From positions 1 to 11,125 of the forward strand of contig JAEVZN010000520.1 in assembly GCA_023392205.1 (NCBI GenBank): a stretch of 11,125 nt of DNA, written 5' to 3'. The notes beneath the pieces were generated by a model. The model was not told the DNA's origin and ran no database searches. It saw only the letters and a list, made by a program, of their open reading frames with translations. Origin of the DNA: Pseudomonadota bacterium. GTDB lineage: Bacteria > Pseudomonadota > Alphaproteobacteria > Rhizobiales > Xanthobacteraceae. Below, one piece after another: positions 1 to 7,039 of the stretch. A program made the translations under genes and the position numbers. Numbering within the stretch: position 1 is the first letter of the stretch; each line of letters starts with the position of its first letter.

Positions 1-1
1 G

Positions 2-1099
2 ATTGCACTCGGTGCCATGGGTGCCGGCGCCTATTACACGCGTCCGATGTGGAATCCGGACAGGCCGCCGGTGCAGCAGGCCGGTCCGCGTGTGATCCCG
101 GTCCAGGTCACAACCGCCGACAAGCGCAACGTCGCCGTCCGTCTTGAGGCGCTGGGCACGGTCACGCCGATTGCCAGCGTCGCCATCAAGGCGCGGCTGG
201 AATCGGTCATCACCGAAGTGCATTTCAGCGACGGTGCAACGGTCAAGGCCGGCGATCTTCTCTTCACCCTCGATGGCCGTCAGCTCGAAGCGGAAATCAG
301 GCGCGTGCAGGCGGTGATCGACGGGGCGGTCGCGCAGCAGGAGCAGGCCGAGCGCGACGTGCAGCGCCTGAACGAATTGCTGGCCAAGAACGCAGCGACA
401 CAGGTCGGCGTCAACAACGCACAGACCCAGGTGAATATTTCCCGCGCGCTCGCCGATTCCAATCGCGCGACGCTGGATAACCTGAAGGTGCAACTCGATT
501 ACACGAAAATCCGTGCGCCGATCTCCGGCCGGATCAGTGCGGCGAACGTCAAGGCCGGCAATTTCGTGCGGCCGGCCGACACGACGCCGCTGGCCACGCT
601 CAACCAGATCAAGCCGGTCTATGTCACCTTTGGCGTGGCGCAGCGTTCGCTGCCCGATCTGCGCAAGGCGCTCGCTGCCGAGACGGCGACGGTGGAAGCG
701 CGCGCGCCCGGCGATACGCGCTCGGCAAAAGGTCAGGTCTCGATGATCGAGAACAGTGTCGATCCCGCGACCGGCATGGTGCTGGTGCGGGCGACGATGG
801 ACAACGAAGACGAATTGCTCTGGCCCGGCACACTTGTGAACACGCAGGTGATCCTGCGTCAGGAAAACGCGATCACCGTGCCCTCGCAAGCCGTGCAGGT
901 CAGCCAGACCGGGCCGTATGTCTTCGTGATAGAGGACAATGTCGCAAGGGTACGCAACGTGAAGGTGGACCGGACGCAGGACCAGCAATCGGTCATCACG
1001 GACGGCCTGCAGGGTGGCGAGACGGTGGTGCTCGACGGACAATTGCTGCCGGTGGACGGCGCCCGTGTGGCGCCGCGGAATGGCAAGGCGGGAGCTTAG
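2..1099 (+). CDS. RND efflux membrane fusion protein (periplasmic adaptor), 5' end cut by window
   Basis: Adaptor subunit of a tripartite RND exporter, linking the inner-membrane permease to an outer-membrane channel (HlyD/AcrA/MdtA family). The reading frame is open to the window edge. The first codons read IALGAMGAGAYY, which looks like the end of an N-terminal membrane anchor, so the true start is probably upstream and the ATG at 17 is unlikely to be it. Counting from that ATG, a first lipoyl half-motif spans about residues 57-88 (ITEVHFSDGATVKAGDLLF). An alpha-helical coiled-coil hairpin follows at 89-160, rich in Q, E, A and R. The second lipoyl half is at 162-195 (DYTKIRAPISGRISAANVKAG), then a beta-barrel region to about 280 and a membrane-proximal C-terminal domain. 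The stop lies 4 bases before the permease ATG, so the two are very likely co-transcribed and translationally coupled. The family is certain; the substrate is unknown. Confidence 0.93.
   Translation: MALGAMGAGAYYTRPMWNPDRPPVQQAGPRVIPVQVTTADKRNVAVRLEALGTVTPIASVAIKARLESVITEVHFSDGATVKAGDLLFTLDGRQLEAEIRRVQAVIDGAVAQQEQAERDVQRLNELLAKNAATQVGVNNAQTQVNISRALADSNRATLDNLKVQLDYTKIRAPISGRISAANVKAGNFVRPADTTPLATLNQIKPVYVTFGVAQRSLPDLRKALAAETATVEARAPGDTRSAKGQVSMIENSVDPATGMVLVRATMDNEDELLWPGTLVNTQVILRQENAITVPSQAVQVSQTGPYVFVIEDNVARVRNVKVDRTQDQQSVITDGLQGGETVVLDGQLLPVDGARVAPRNGKAGA
1091..1094 (+). promoter_or_regulatory. Shine-Dalgarno of RND permease
   Basis: GGAG lies 9 bases before the ATG at 1104 and overlaps the last codons of the adaptor gene. 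It decides the permease start at 1104 over the upstream in-frame ATG at 1014 and supports translational coupling of the two genes. Confidence 0.7.
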
Positions 1100-1103
1100 G
1101 GCG

Positions 1104-4100
1104 ATGGGTTTGTCCGAAATCTGTATCCGCCGGCCGGTCATGACGACGCTGATCACAGCGTCGTTCATTGTTTTTGGGGCCTTCGCCTACAAGCTTCTGT
1201 CGGTCTCGGCGCTGCCGCGTGTCGACTTTCCGACCATCGAGATCACCGCGTCGCTGCCCGGCGCCAATCCGGAAACCATGGCCGCCTCGATCGCATCCCC
1301 GATCGAACGGCAATTGTCGACAATTTCCGGCATCTCCTCGATGTCCTCGTCCTCCTCGCTCGGGACGACACGCATCACCATCCAGTTCGATCTGACCCGC
1401 AACATCGACGCGGCCGCGCTCGATGTGCAGACCGCGCTCACCATCGCGCAGCGGCGGCTGCCGGTCGAGATGACGACGCCGCCGAGCTTCCGCAAGGTGA
1501 ACCCGTCGGACTTCCCGGTGCTGTTCATCTCGGCGCGCTCCGGCACCCTGCCGCTGTCGACCGTGCACGATTATGCCGACACGGTGCTGGCACAGGCGAT
1601 CTCGCAATTGCCGGGCGTGGCGCAGGTCGTCGTGTATGGCGCACAGAAATTCGCGGTGCGCGTCCAGGTCGATCCGGAGGCGGTGGCCGCCCGCGGCCTG
1701 TCGCTGGACGACGTGCGCCAGGCCGTTGCCAAGGTGAATTCTTCCGGCCCGGTCGGCACCATGGCCGGGCCGACCCAAAACGTGACTCTGCAGGCACCCG
1801 CGCAGCTCGACAAGGCGGAGGACTATGCCAACGTCGTCGTGGCCTGGCGCAATGGTGTGCCGGTCAAGCTGAACGAGATCGCGCGCGTCTCCAACAGCGT
1901 CGAGAACAACAAGATCGCTACCTGGTTCAACGGTGAACGGGCCATCGTGCTGGCGATCCAGCGCCAGCCGGACGCCAATACAGTGGCGGTGGTCGATGCG
2001 ATCAAGGACCGGCTGCCCGCCTTGCGCGCCAGCGTGCCAGCCTCGATCGAGCTCGAATTGCTGATGGACCGCTCGGTGTCGGTGCGTCAGGCGGTGGCCG
2101 ACGTGCAGGGCCACATGATGATCGCGCTGGTGCTGGTGCTGCTGGTCATCTTCCTGTTCCTGCGCAAATTCACGGCGACTCTGATACCGGGTCTCGCCGT
2201 GCCGATATCCATCGTCGGCACCTTTGCCGTCATGTACATGCTCGATTTCTCGATCAACAACATGACGCTGCTGGCGCTCACGTTATGCATCGGGTTCGTG
2301 GTCGACGATGCCATCGTGATGCTGGAAAACATCGTGCGGCATATCGAAGGCGGGATGCGGCCCTTCGAGGCGGCGCTGAAGGGCGCGCGCGAGATCAGCT
2401 TCACCATCATCTCCATCACATTATCGCTGATCGCGGTGTTCATCCCGGTATTGCTGATGGGCGGCATTGTCGGCCGCGTGTTCCGCGAATTCGCGGTTAC
2501 GATCTCGATCGCGATCATCATATCCGGCTTCGTCTCGCTGACCCTGACGCCGATGCTGTGCGCGCGGATGCTCAAGGGTCACGATCCGGACAAGCCGGAG
2601 AAGAAGGAATTGTTCTTCCTGCGCTGGTTCGAGCAGGGCTTCAATGCCTGGCTGCGCGGCTATGAATGGACGCTGGACCGGGTGATCAAATACAAGCCGG
2701 TCACGCTGGTCATCACGCTGGCCACACTGGTGGGCACGGTCTGGCTCTACATGATCGTCCCGAAAGGGTTCTTCCCGTCCGAAGACACCGGTTTCCTGAT
2801 CGGGGTCACGGAAGGCGCGACCGACACCTCGTTCGAAGCGATGGCGGCACGGCAATCGCAAGTCGCGGAGATCGTGCGCAAGGATCCGGCGGTGGCCTAT
2901 GTCAATTCGACGGTCGGCGCCGGCGGGCCGAACCCCACCACCAATTACGGCCGCATGTTCGTCGTTCTGGTGCCGAAGAACGAACGCGACCCGCATGGCC
3001 AGGTCATTGCGCGGCTGCGCCGTGCGACCGCGGGTGTGACCGGCATCCAGACGTTCTTCCAGCCGATCCAGAACATCAATATCGGCGGGCGCATTTCCAA
3101 GAGCGAATTCCAGTACACGATGCAGAGCGGCGATACCGAGGCGCTCTACAAGGCTGCGCCCGAATTGCGCGACAAGCTCGCCAAATTGCCGGAGCTGCGT
3201 GACGTCACCACCGATCTCTATATCCGCAACCCGCAGATGCTGGTCGATGTGGATCGCGAGAAGGCGGCGGTGTACGGCATCAGCGTCGACCAGGTGCGGC
3301 AGGAATTATTCAACGCCTATGGTTCGCGGCAGGTGGCGACGATCTACACGCCGTCGAACGATTACCAGGTCATTTTGGAGACGCTGCCGGAATTTCAGGC
3401 GGACCCGGCCTATCTGTCGAAGCTGCGACTGAAGACGGCGACCGGGCAGACCATCCCGCTGGATTCCGTCGCGAAACTGGTGCCGACTGTCGGCCCGTTG
3501 CAGGTCAATCACCAGGGCCAGCAGCCTTCGGTGACGATCTCTTTCAATACCGCGCCCGGTGTCTCGATCGGACAGGCGACAGCGGCCATCGAGCGGGTGG
3601 AGCGGGAATCGAACATCCCGGCCACCATCGCAACCGGCTTCCAGGGCACGGCGCAGGTCTTTCAGGATGCGCAGCGCGGGCAGGGGCTGTTGATCCTTGC
3701 CGCGATCTTCGCCGCCTATGTGGTGCTCGGCATCCTGTATGAGAGCTTCATTCACCCGATCACCATCATATCGGGGCTGCCGTCGGCCGGCATCGGCGCC
3801 ATCCTGACGCTGATGGCGTTCAATCTCGATCTGTCGGTGATCGCGATCATTGGCATCGTGATGCTGGTCGGCATCGTCAAGAAGAATGCGATCATGATGA
3901 TCGACTTCGCCATCGACAGGCGGCGCGTCGGGCTTTCCGCGGAGGCGGCGATCCGGGAGGCGGCGTTGCTGCGCTTCCGGCCGATCATGATGACCACCTT
4001 CGCCGCGGTCTTCGGCGCCTTGCCGATTGCGCTCGGCGCGGGAGCCGGTGCCGAATTGCGCCAGCCTCTCGGCATCGCCGTGGTCGGCGGCCTGTGCCTG

Positions 4101-4241
4101 TCGCAATTGCTGACGCTCTACATCACGCCGGTCATCTACATCTATCTCGACCGGTTCGACCGCCGGCTGAAGCGCCATCTCGAACCGCAATTGCAGGAAT
4201 TGCCGGAGCCGGAGCGTCCGCGCGCGGTCGCCGCCGAGTAG
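1104..4241 (+). CDS. RND efflux permease, HAE-1 (AcrB/MdtB/MdtC-like)
   Basis: Proton-driven inner-membrane drug or amphiphile exporter of 1045 residues, the usual length for HAE-1 permeases. The ATG at 1104 is preferred over an in-frame ATG at 1014. It has GGAG at 1091-1094 and starts MGLSEICIRRPVMTTL, the normal family N-terminus just before TM1 (about 13-31). A large periplasmic loop follows (PGANPETMAASIASPIERQL, with the FDLTRNIDAAALDVQ motif). TM2-7 start near residue 338 and carry the paired acidic residues D401-D402 in GFVVDDAIV, equivalent to AcrB D407/D408. A second periplasmic loop precedes TM8-12, which carry K927 in GIVKKNAIMMIDFA, equivalent to AcrB K940. The proton-relay residues are therefore intact. 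It is a single permease, so probably a homotrimer rather than an MdtB/MdtC pair. No outer-membrane factor gene follows. Substrate range cannot be read from the sequence. Confidence 0.96.
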   Translation: MGLSEICIRRPVMTTLITASFIVFGAFAYKLLSVSALPRVDFPTIEITASLPGANPETMAASIASPIERQLSTISGISSMSSSSSLGTTRITIQFDLTRNIDAAALDVQTALTIAQRRLPVEMTTPPSFRKVNPSDFPVLFISARSGTLPLSTVHDYADTVLAQAISQLPGVAQVVVYGAQKFAVRVQVDPEAVAARGLSLDDVRQAVAKVNSSGPVGTMAGPTQNVTLQAPAQLDKAEDYANVVVAWRNGVPVKLNEIARVSNSVENNKIATWFNGERAIVLAIQRQPDANTVAVVDAIKDRLPALRASVPASIELELLMDRSVSVRQAVADVQGHMMIALVLVLLVIFLFLRKFTATLIPGLAVPISIVGTFAVMYMLDFSINNMTLLALTLCIGFVVDDAIVMLENIVRHIEGGMRPFEAALKGAREISFTIISITLSLIAVFIPVLLMGGIVGRVFREFAVTISIAIIISGFVSLTLTPMLCARMLKGHDPDKPEKKELFFLRWFEQGFNAWLRGYEWTLDRVIKYKPVTLVITLATLVGTVWLYMIVPKGFFPSEDTGFLIGVTEGATDTSFEAMAARQSQVAEIVRKDPAVAYVNSTVGAGGPNPTTNYGRMFVVLVPKNERDPHGQVIARLRRATAGVTGIQTFFQPIQNINIGGRISKSEFQYTMQSGDTEALYKAAPELRDKLAKLPELRDVTTDLYIRNPQMLVDVDREKAAVYGISVDQVRQELFNAYGSRQVATIYTPSNDYQVILETLPEFQADPAYLSKLRLKTATGQTIPLDSVAKLVPTVGPLQVNHQGQQPSVTISFNTAPGVSIGQATAAIERVERESNIPATIATGFQGTAQVFQDAQRGQGLLILAAIFAAYVVLGILYESFIHPITIISGLPSAGIGAILTLMAFNLDLSVIAIIGIVMLVGIVKKNAIMMIDFAIDRRRVGLSAEAAIREAALLRFRPIMMTTFAAVFGALPIALGAGAGAELRQPLGIAVVGGLCLSQLLTLYITPVIYIYLDRFDRRLKRHLEPQLQELPEPERPRAVAAE

Positions 4242-4242
4242 C

Positions 4243-4299
4243 GGCATAAGACTTGAGGCATAAGACTTGAGGGCATGAGACTTGCGGCATGAGACTTGC
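4243..4299. repeat. Four-copy 14-base tandem repeat between permease and binding protein
   Basis: The units are GGCATAAGACTTGA (4243-4256 and 4257-4270), one extra G at 4271, then GGCATGAGACTTGC (4272-4285 and 4286-4299). The first two copies are identical to each other, and so are the last two. The pairs differ by A to G at position 6 and A to C at position 14. It begins one base after the permease stop codon and ends 21 bases before the Shine-Dalgarno of the next gene, so it fills most of the intergenic gap. It forms no strong hairpin. The pairwise identity suggests stepwise slippage or duplication; a regulatory role is not shown. Confidence 0.9.
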
Positions 4300-4320
4300 T
4301 GATTGTTCCCCGACACATTC

Positions 4321-4324
4321 GGAG
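4321..4324 (+). promoter_or_regulatory. Shine-Dalgarno of Bug-type binding protein
   Basis: GGAG (within GGAGAA) lies 7 bases before the ATG at 4332. It selects this ATG over an in-frame TTG at 4296, which lies inside the tandem repeat and would add twelve residues before an otherwise well-formed signal peptide. Confidence 0.75.
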
Positions 4325-4331
4325 AACGATC

Positions 4332-5309
4332 ATGCGCCGACCCTTTCGTTATTCTCTGCTTATTGCCTGTGCAGTTGCGCCTCTGGCCTGGGCGGGTTCG
4401 GCGCAAGCCGATGTCTGGCCGTCAAAGCCCATCCGTGCGGTGGTGCCGTTCGGGGCAGGCTCCGCGACCGACATCATCCCGCGCATGGTCTTCGAGCAAT
4501 TGCAGGGGCAGCTCGGTCAGACCATCGTCGTGGAGAATCGCGGCGGCGCGGGCGGCACCATCGGAGCGCAGCAAGTGGTGAAGGCGGATCCGGACGGCTA
4601 TACGCTGCTGGTGCATTCGTCGGCGCATACCGTGGCGCCGGCCTTGTTCTCCAACCTGCCATTCAACGCCGAGACCGATCTCGTGGCGATGTCGATGATC
4701 GGCGGCGTGCCCAATGTCCTGATCATCGCGCCGTCCCAGGGCATCAAGACGGTTCAGGACTTCGTCGCCTACGGCAAGGCCAATCCGGGCAAGCTGAATT
4801 TCGCGAGCGTCGGGATCGGGTCAGCGGTGCATATGTCGGCCGAGCGTTTCCGGATCAGTGCCGGCTATGAGGCGGTGCATATTCCCTTCAAGGGCGGCGC
4901 CGAGGCGCTGAGCGAGGTGATTGCGGGCCGGGTGGATTATTATTTCTGCCCGATCGCAACCGCGCTGCCGCATATCCAGGCTGGCCGGGTGCTGGCACTG
5001 GCGGTCAGTTCGAAGACACGCGCGGCACAGCTCCCGGACGTGCCGACCACGCTGGAAGCGGGCTTCCCGGATTCGGATTACACGCTGTGGGTGGGCATCC
5101 TCGGACCGGTGGGGACGCCGAAAGCCGTCACCGACAGGCTCAATGCCGAAATGAAGGCGGCGCTGGCCGCGCCCGCCTTGCGGGAGAAGCTCGACAAGAT
5201 CGGCGTGCAGACCATGCCGATGGAGCCGGAGGAATTCTCGGCGCTGATCAAGAGCGAGTTGAAGACCTATGGCGATTTCGTCGCCAAGGCAGGTCTGAAG
5301 GTGAATTGA
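4332..5309 (+). CDS. Tripartite tricarboxylate transporter substrate-binding protein (Bug/TctC family)
   Basis: Periplasmic solute receptor of 325 residues, the usual size for the Bug (Bordetella uptake gene) family, which binds small carboxylates and related compounds. A Sec signal peptide is clear: basic MRRPFR, a hydrophobic core, and an AQA|D cleavage site after residue 26. The mature protein begins with WPSKPIRAVVPFGAGSATD, the standard first ligand-loop region. It continues with VVENRGGAGGTIGAQQV and PDGYTLL, then VHIPFKGGAEALSEVIAGRVD and LPDVPTTLEAGFPD, all hallmark segments. Membrane partners (TctA/TctB) are absent on both sides here, so it is an orphan receptor that must work with an unlinked transporter or as a sensor. 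It is convergent with erpA, with 19 bases between stop codons. Ligand unknown. A lipobox-like LIAC at residues 10-13 is judged incidental because the hydrophobic stretch before it is too short. Confidence 0.94.
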   Translation: MRRPFRYSLLIACAVAPLAWAGSAQADVWPSKPIRAVVPFGAGSATDIIPRMVFEQLQGQLGQTIVVENRGGAGGTIGAQQVVKADPDGYTLLVHSSAHTVAPALFSNLPFNAETDLVAMSMIGGVPNVLIIAPSQGIKTVQDFVAYGKANPGKLNFASVGIGSAVHMSAERFRISAGYEAVHIPFKGGAEALSEVIAGRVDYYFCPIATALPHIQAGRVLALAVSSKTRAAQLPDVPTTLEAGFPDSDYTLWVGILGPVGTPKAVTDRLNAEMKAALAAPALREKLDKIGVQTMPMEPEEFSALIKSELKTYGDFVAKAGLKVN

Positions 5310-5318
5310 GCGCGGGTC

Positions 5319-5353
5319 CTGCGGGACCTCAGAGCGAGAACGAGGTCCCGCAG
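5319..5353. terminator. 12-bp inverted repeat between convergent bug and erpA genes (candidate bidirectional terminator)
   Basis: CTGCGGGACCTC (5319-5330) and GAGGTCCCGCAG (5342-5353) are perfectly complementary, with an 11-base loop. The structure sits 10 bases after the bug stop codon and contains the last codons and stop of erpA (minus strand). Neither side has a T-run, so it is not a textbook intrinsic terminator. It could stop transcription with Rho help or protect 3' ends in both directions. GGTCC at 5315-5319 can also pair with GGACC at 5324-5328, competing with the long stem. Confidence 0.5.
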
Positions 5354-5709
5354 CCGCAGGAGGTCTTGGCGTTCGGATTGTTGATCTTGAACGCCGCCCC
5401 GATCAGGTCGTCGACGAAGTCGATCTCGGAGCCCGCCAGAAAATCCGCCGAGACCGGATCGATCAGCACGGTGGCATCGTTGCGGGTGAGCACCAGATCG
5501 TCCTCGGCGCGCGCATGTTCCACGTCGAACTTGTACTGGAACCCGGAACAGCCGCCGCCCTCGACGCTGACCCGCAGCATGGCCCCCTCGGGTTCCGTGC
5601 GCAGGATCTTGGCGATGCGGATGGCCGCGCGGTCGGACAGACTGATGCAATCCGTCCCGGTCACAGGGGCAGAAAGCGTGTCGCCGGAGGTCAGGTTGCC
5701 AGAGGTCAT
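5329..5709 (-). CDS. erpA: A-type iron-sulfur cluster insertion protein
   Basis: Cytoplasmic carrier that receives Fe-S clusters from the assembly scaffold and delivers them to apo-proteins (HesB/IscA/SufA/ErpA family). It has 126 residues. The family core starts near residue 22 ([15 protein letters not shown]), and the three cluster-ligand cysteines are present: C54 in [11 protein letters not shown], and C118 and C120 in [11 protein letters not shown]. The N-terminal tail of about 20 residues is Thr/Ser-rich with a small TSG repeat and carries one extra cysteine, C21. No isc or suf genes adjoin it. The ErpA name over IscA or SufA rests on this stand-alone setting beside dgt, as I recall from related alphaproteobacteria, so the symbol is less certain than the family. 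It is divergent from dgt by 53 bases and convergent with the Bug gene. There is no Shine-Dalgarno before the ATG; a possible promoter places transcription start at or next to the start codon. Confidence 0.93.
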   Translation of the reverse strand: MTSGNLTSGDTLSAPVTGTDCISLSDRAAIRIAKILRTEPEGAMLRVSVEGGGCSGFQYKFDVEHARAEDDLVLTRNDATVLIDPVSADFLAGSEIDFVDDLIGAAFKINNPNAKTSCGCGTSFSL

Positions 5710-5716
5710 GCCCGTT

Positions 5717-5744
5717 AGTTAAGTGCGCCGGTCCGTTCCGTCAA
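5717..5744 (-). promoter_or_regulatory. Candidate sigma-70 promoter of erpA
   Basis: On the minus strand TTGACG (5744-5739) is followed after 16 bases by TTAACT (5722-5717). The -35 is a near-perfect match to consensus; the -10 matches three of six positions. Only 7 bases separate the -10 from the erpA ATG (5709), so transcription would begin at or beside the start codon and give a leaderless mRNA. This fits the lack of a Shine-Dalgarno. Prediction from sequence only. Confidence 0.35.
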
Positions 5745-5762
5745 TTCGGTGCCCCGGCTTTC

Positions 5763-6968
5763 ATGGCCATCGTTTCCGCCCCGCGCGCCACATATGCGTC
5801 TGACCCGGCCCGCAGCCGCGGCCGGCTGCTCGCCGAGCCGTCGAGCGCGAGCCGCAACGATTTCCGCCGCGATTGTGACCGCATCATCCACTCCACCGCC
5901 TTCCGGCGCCTGAAACACAAGACCCAGGTCTTCGTGTTCCACGAGGGCGATCATTACCGGACCCGGCTCACCCATACGCTGGAGGTGCAGCAGATCGCCC
6001 GCTCGCTGGCCAGGGTGCTTGGGCTCGACGAGGATCTGGCGGAGGCCTTGGCGCTGGCGCACGATCTCGGTCACCCGCCTTTCGGGCATATTGGCGAGCG
6101 GGCCCTCGACGCGGCCCTGCGGGAGCATGGCGGCTTCGACCACAATGCGCAGGCGCTGCGCATCGTCACCGCGCTGGAGCGCCGCTACGCTGAATTCGAC
6201 GGCCTGAACCTGACCTGGGAGACCCTCGAAGGCCTGGTCAAGCATAACGGCCCGCTGACCGCGCGCGACGGGTCGCCAATCGGCCGCTATGGGCAGGGCG
6301 GCATCCCGCGCGCCATCGCCGATTACCAGCATCTGCAGGACCTGCAATTGTGGAGCTATGCCAGTGCCGAGGCGCAGGGCGCGGCCAGCGCCGACGATAT
6401 TGCCTATGACGCGCATGACATCGACGACGGCCTGCGCGCGCAGCTTTTCACGCTGGGCGATCTCGACGATGTGCCGTTTGCGGGCGGAATCGTGCGCGAC
6501 GTGATGCGCCGTTATCCTTCACTTGAACCGGTTCGCGTGGCGCATGAACTGATGCGCCGTCTCATCACCTGGATGATCGAGGATGTCGCCGCAGAATCGC
6601 AGCGCCGGCTGGCCGCGCTCGCGCCAGCGGATGCCGACGCGATACGGCAGGCGGATGCGCCGGTCATCGCCTTTTCCGACGCGATGGCCGAGGCGGAGAA
6701 AGGCATCAAGGATTTCCTCTATCCGCACATGTACCGGCATGAGCGCGTCTTGCGGGTGATGAATGAGGCGGGCGGGGTGGTCGCCGACCTGTTCCGCCAC
6801 TACACGCAGCATCCGCAGGACATGCCCGAGGAATGGCGTGGCGATCTTGCGGCGGGCGATGCAGGCGCGGTGGCCCTGCGGGCAGGCGATTTCATAGCCG
6901 GAATGACCGACCGCTTTGCCCTTGTCGAACATGCCCGTTTCTTTGACTCGACCCCGGAATTGCGATAG
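5763..6968 (+). CDS. dgt: dGTPase-like HD-domain deoxynucleotide triphosphohydrolase
   Basis: Cytoplasmic metal-dependent enzyme that hydrolyses dGTP or other dNTPs to the nucleoside and triphosphate, helping control dNTP pools (type 2 dGTPase-like family, about 400 residues; here 401). The signature N-terminus [20 protein letters not shown] is followed by KTQVF and [15 protein letters not shown]. The HD-motif metal ligands are visible: H71, H100-D101 in [13 protein letters not shown], and a later D219 in [18 protein letters not shown] near residue 127 is also a family hallmark. The ATG at 5763 gives the expected N-terminal length, but no Shine-Dalgarno precedes it. It heads the rightward block dgt-argS-SPOR-nagZ and is divergent from erpA. 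A weak TTGCCA (5696) / TTAAGT (5719) pair with a 17-base gap could be its promoter. Substrate specificity is not readable, hence 'like'. Confidence 0.95.
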   Translation: MAIVSAPRATYASDPARSRGRLLAEPSSASRNDFRRDCDRIIHSTAFRRLKHKTQVFVFHEGDHYRTRLTHTLEVQQIARSLARVLGLDEDLAEALALAHDLGHPPFGHIGERALDAALREHGGFDHNAQALRIVTALERRYAEFDGLNLTWETLEGLVKHNGPLTARDGSPIGRYGQGGIPRAIADYQHLQDLQLWSYASAEAQGAASADDIAYDAHDIDDGLRAQLFTLGDLDDVPFAGGIVRDVMRRYPSLEPVRVAHELMRRLITWMIEDVAAESQRRLAALAPADADAIRQADAPVIAFSDAMAEAEKGIKDFLYPHMYRHERVLRVMNEAGGVVADLFRHYTQHPQDMPEEWRGDLAAGDAGAVALRAGDFIAGMTDRFALVEHARFFDSTPELR

Positions 6969-7039
6969 CCCGCGCCCGGCTTCCCTGGGGTGGCACTTGC
7001 TGCCGCGCCCCTGACCCCTCGCGATCACAAGCCGGCCCC

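Noticed and set aside
1014..1103. Upstream in-frame ATG that would add 30 residues to the permease
   Set aside because: The added residues are Arg/Cys/Trp-rich, overlap the adaptor gene, and do not resemble the family N-terminus. The ATG at 1104 has a Shine-Dalgarno and a normal start.
996..2114. Long antisense open frame (372 codons) opposite the RND permease, and similar ones at 3306-4406 and 7025-8191
   Set aside because: They are rich in Arg, His, Asp and Gly, show no recognisable motif, and lie opposite genes with clear family signatures. Such frames are expected opposite GC-rich genes.
4296..4331. In-frame TTG start for the Bug protein inside the tandem repeat
   Set aside because: It adds twelve residues before a normal signal peptide, and GGAG at 4321 points to the ATG at 4332.
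4362..4373. Lipobox-like LIAC in the Bug signal peptide
   Set aside because: The hydrophobic stretch before the Cys is too short, and a clear AQA|D type I site follows at residue 26.
5087..5722. Plus-strand open frame overlapping the bug end and all of erpA
   Set aside because: It is the antisense of erpA and out of frame with bug; the erpA cysteine motif shows which strand is coding.
6987..7011. GC-rich imperfect hairpin between dgt and argS
   Set aside because: It has an internal loop and no T-run; probably chance in GC-rich spacer DNA, and the genes may be co-transcribed.
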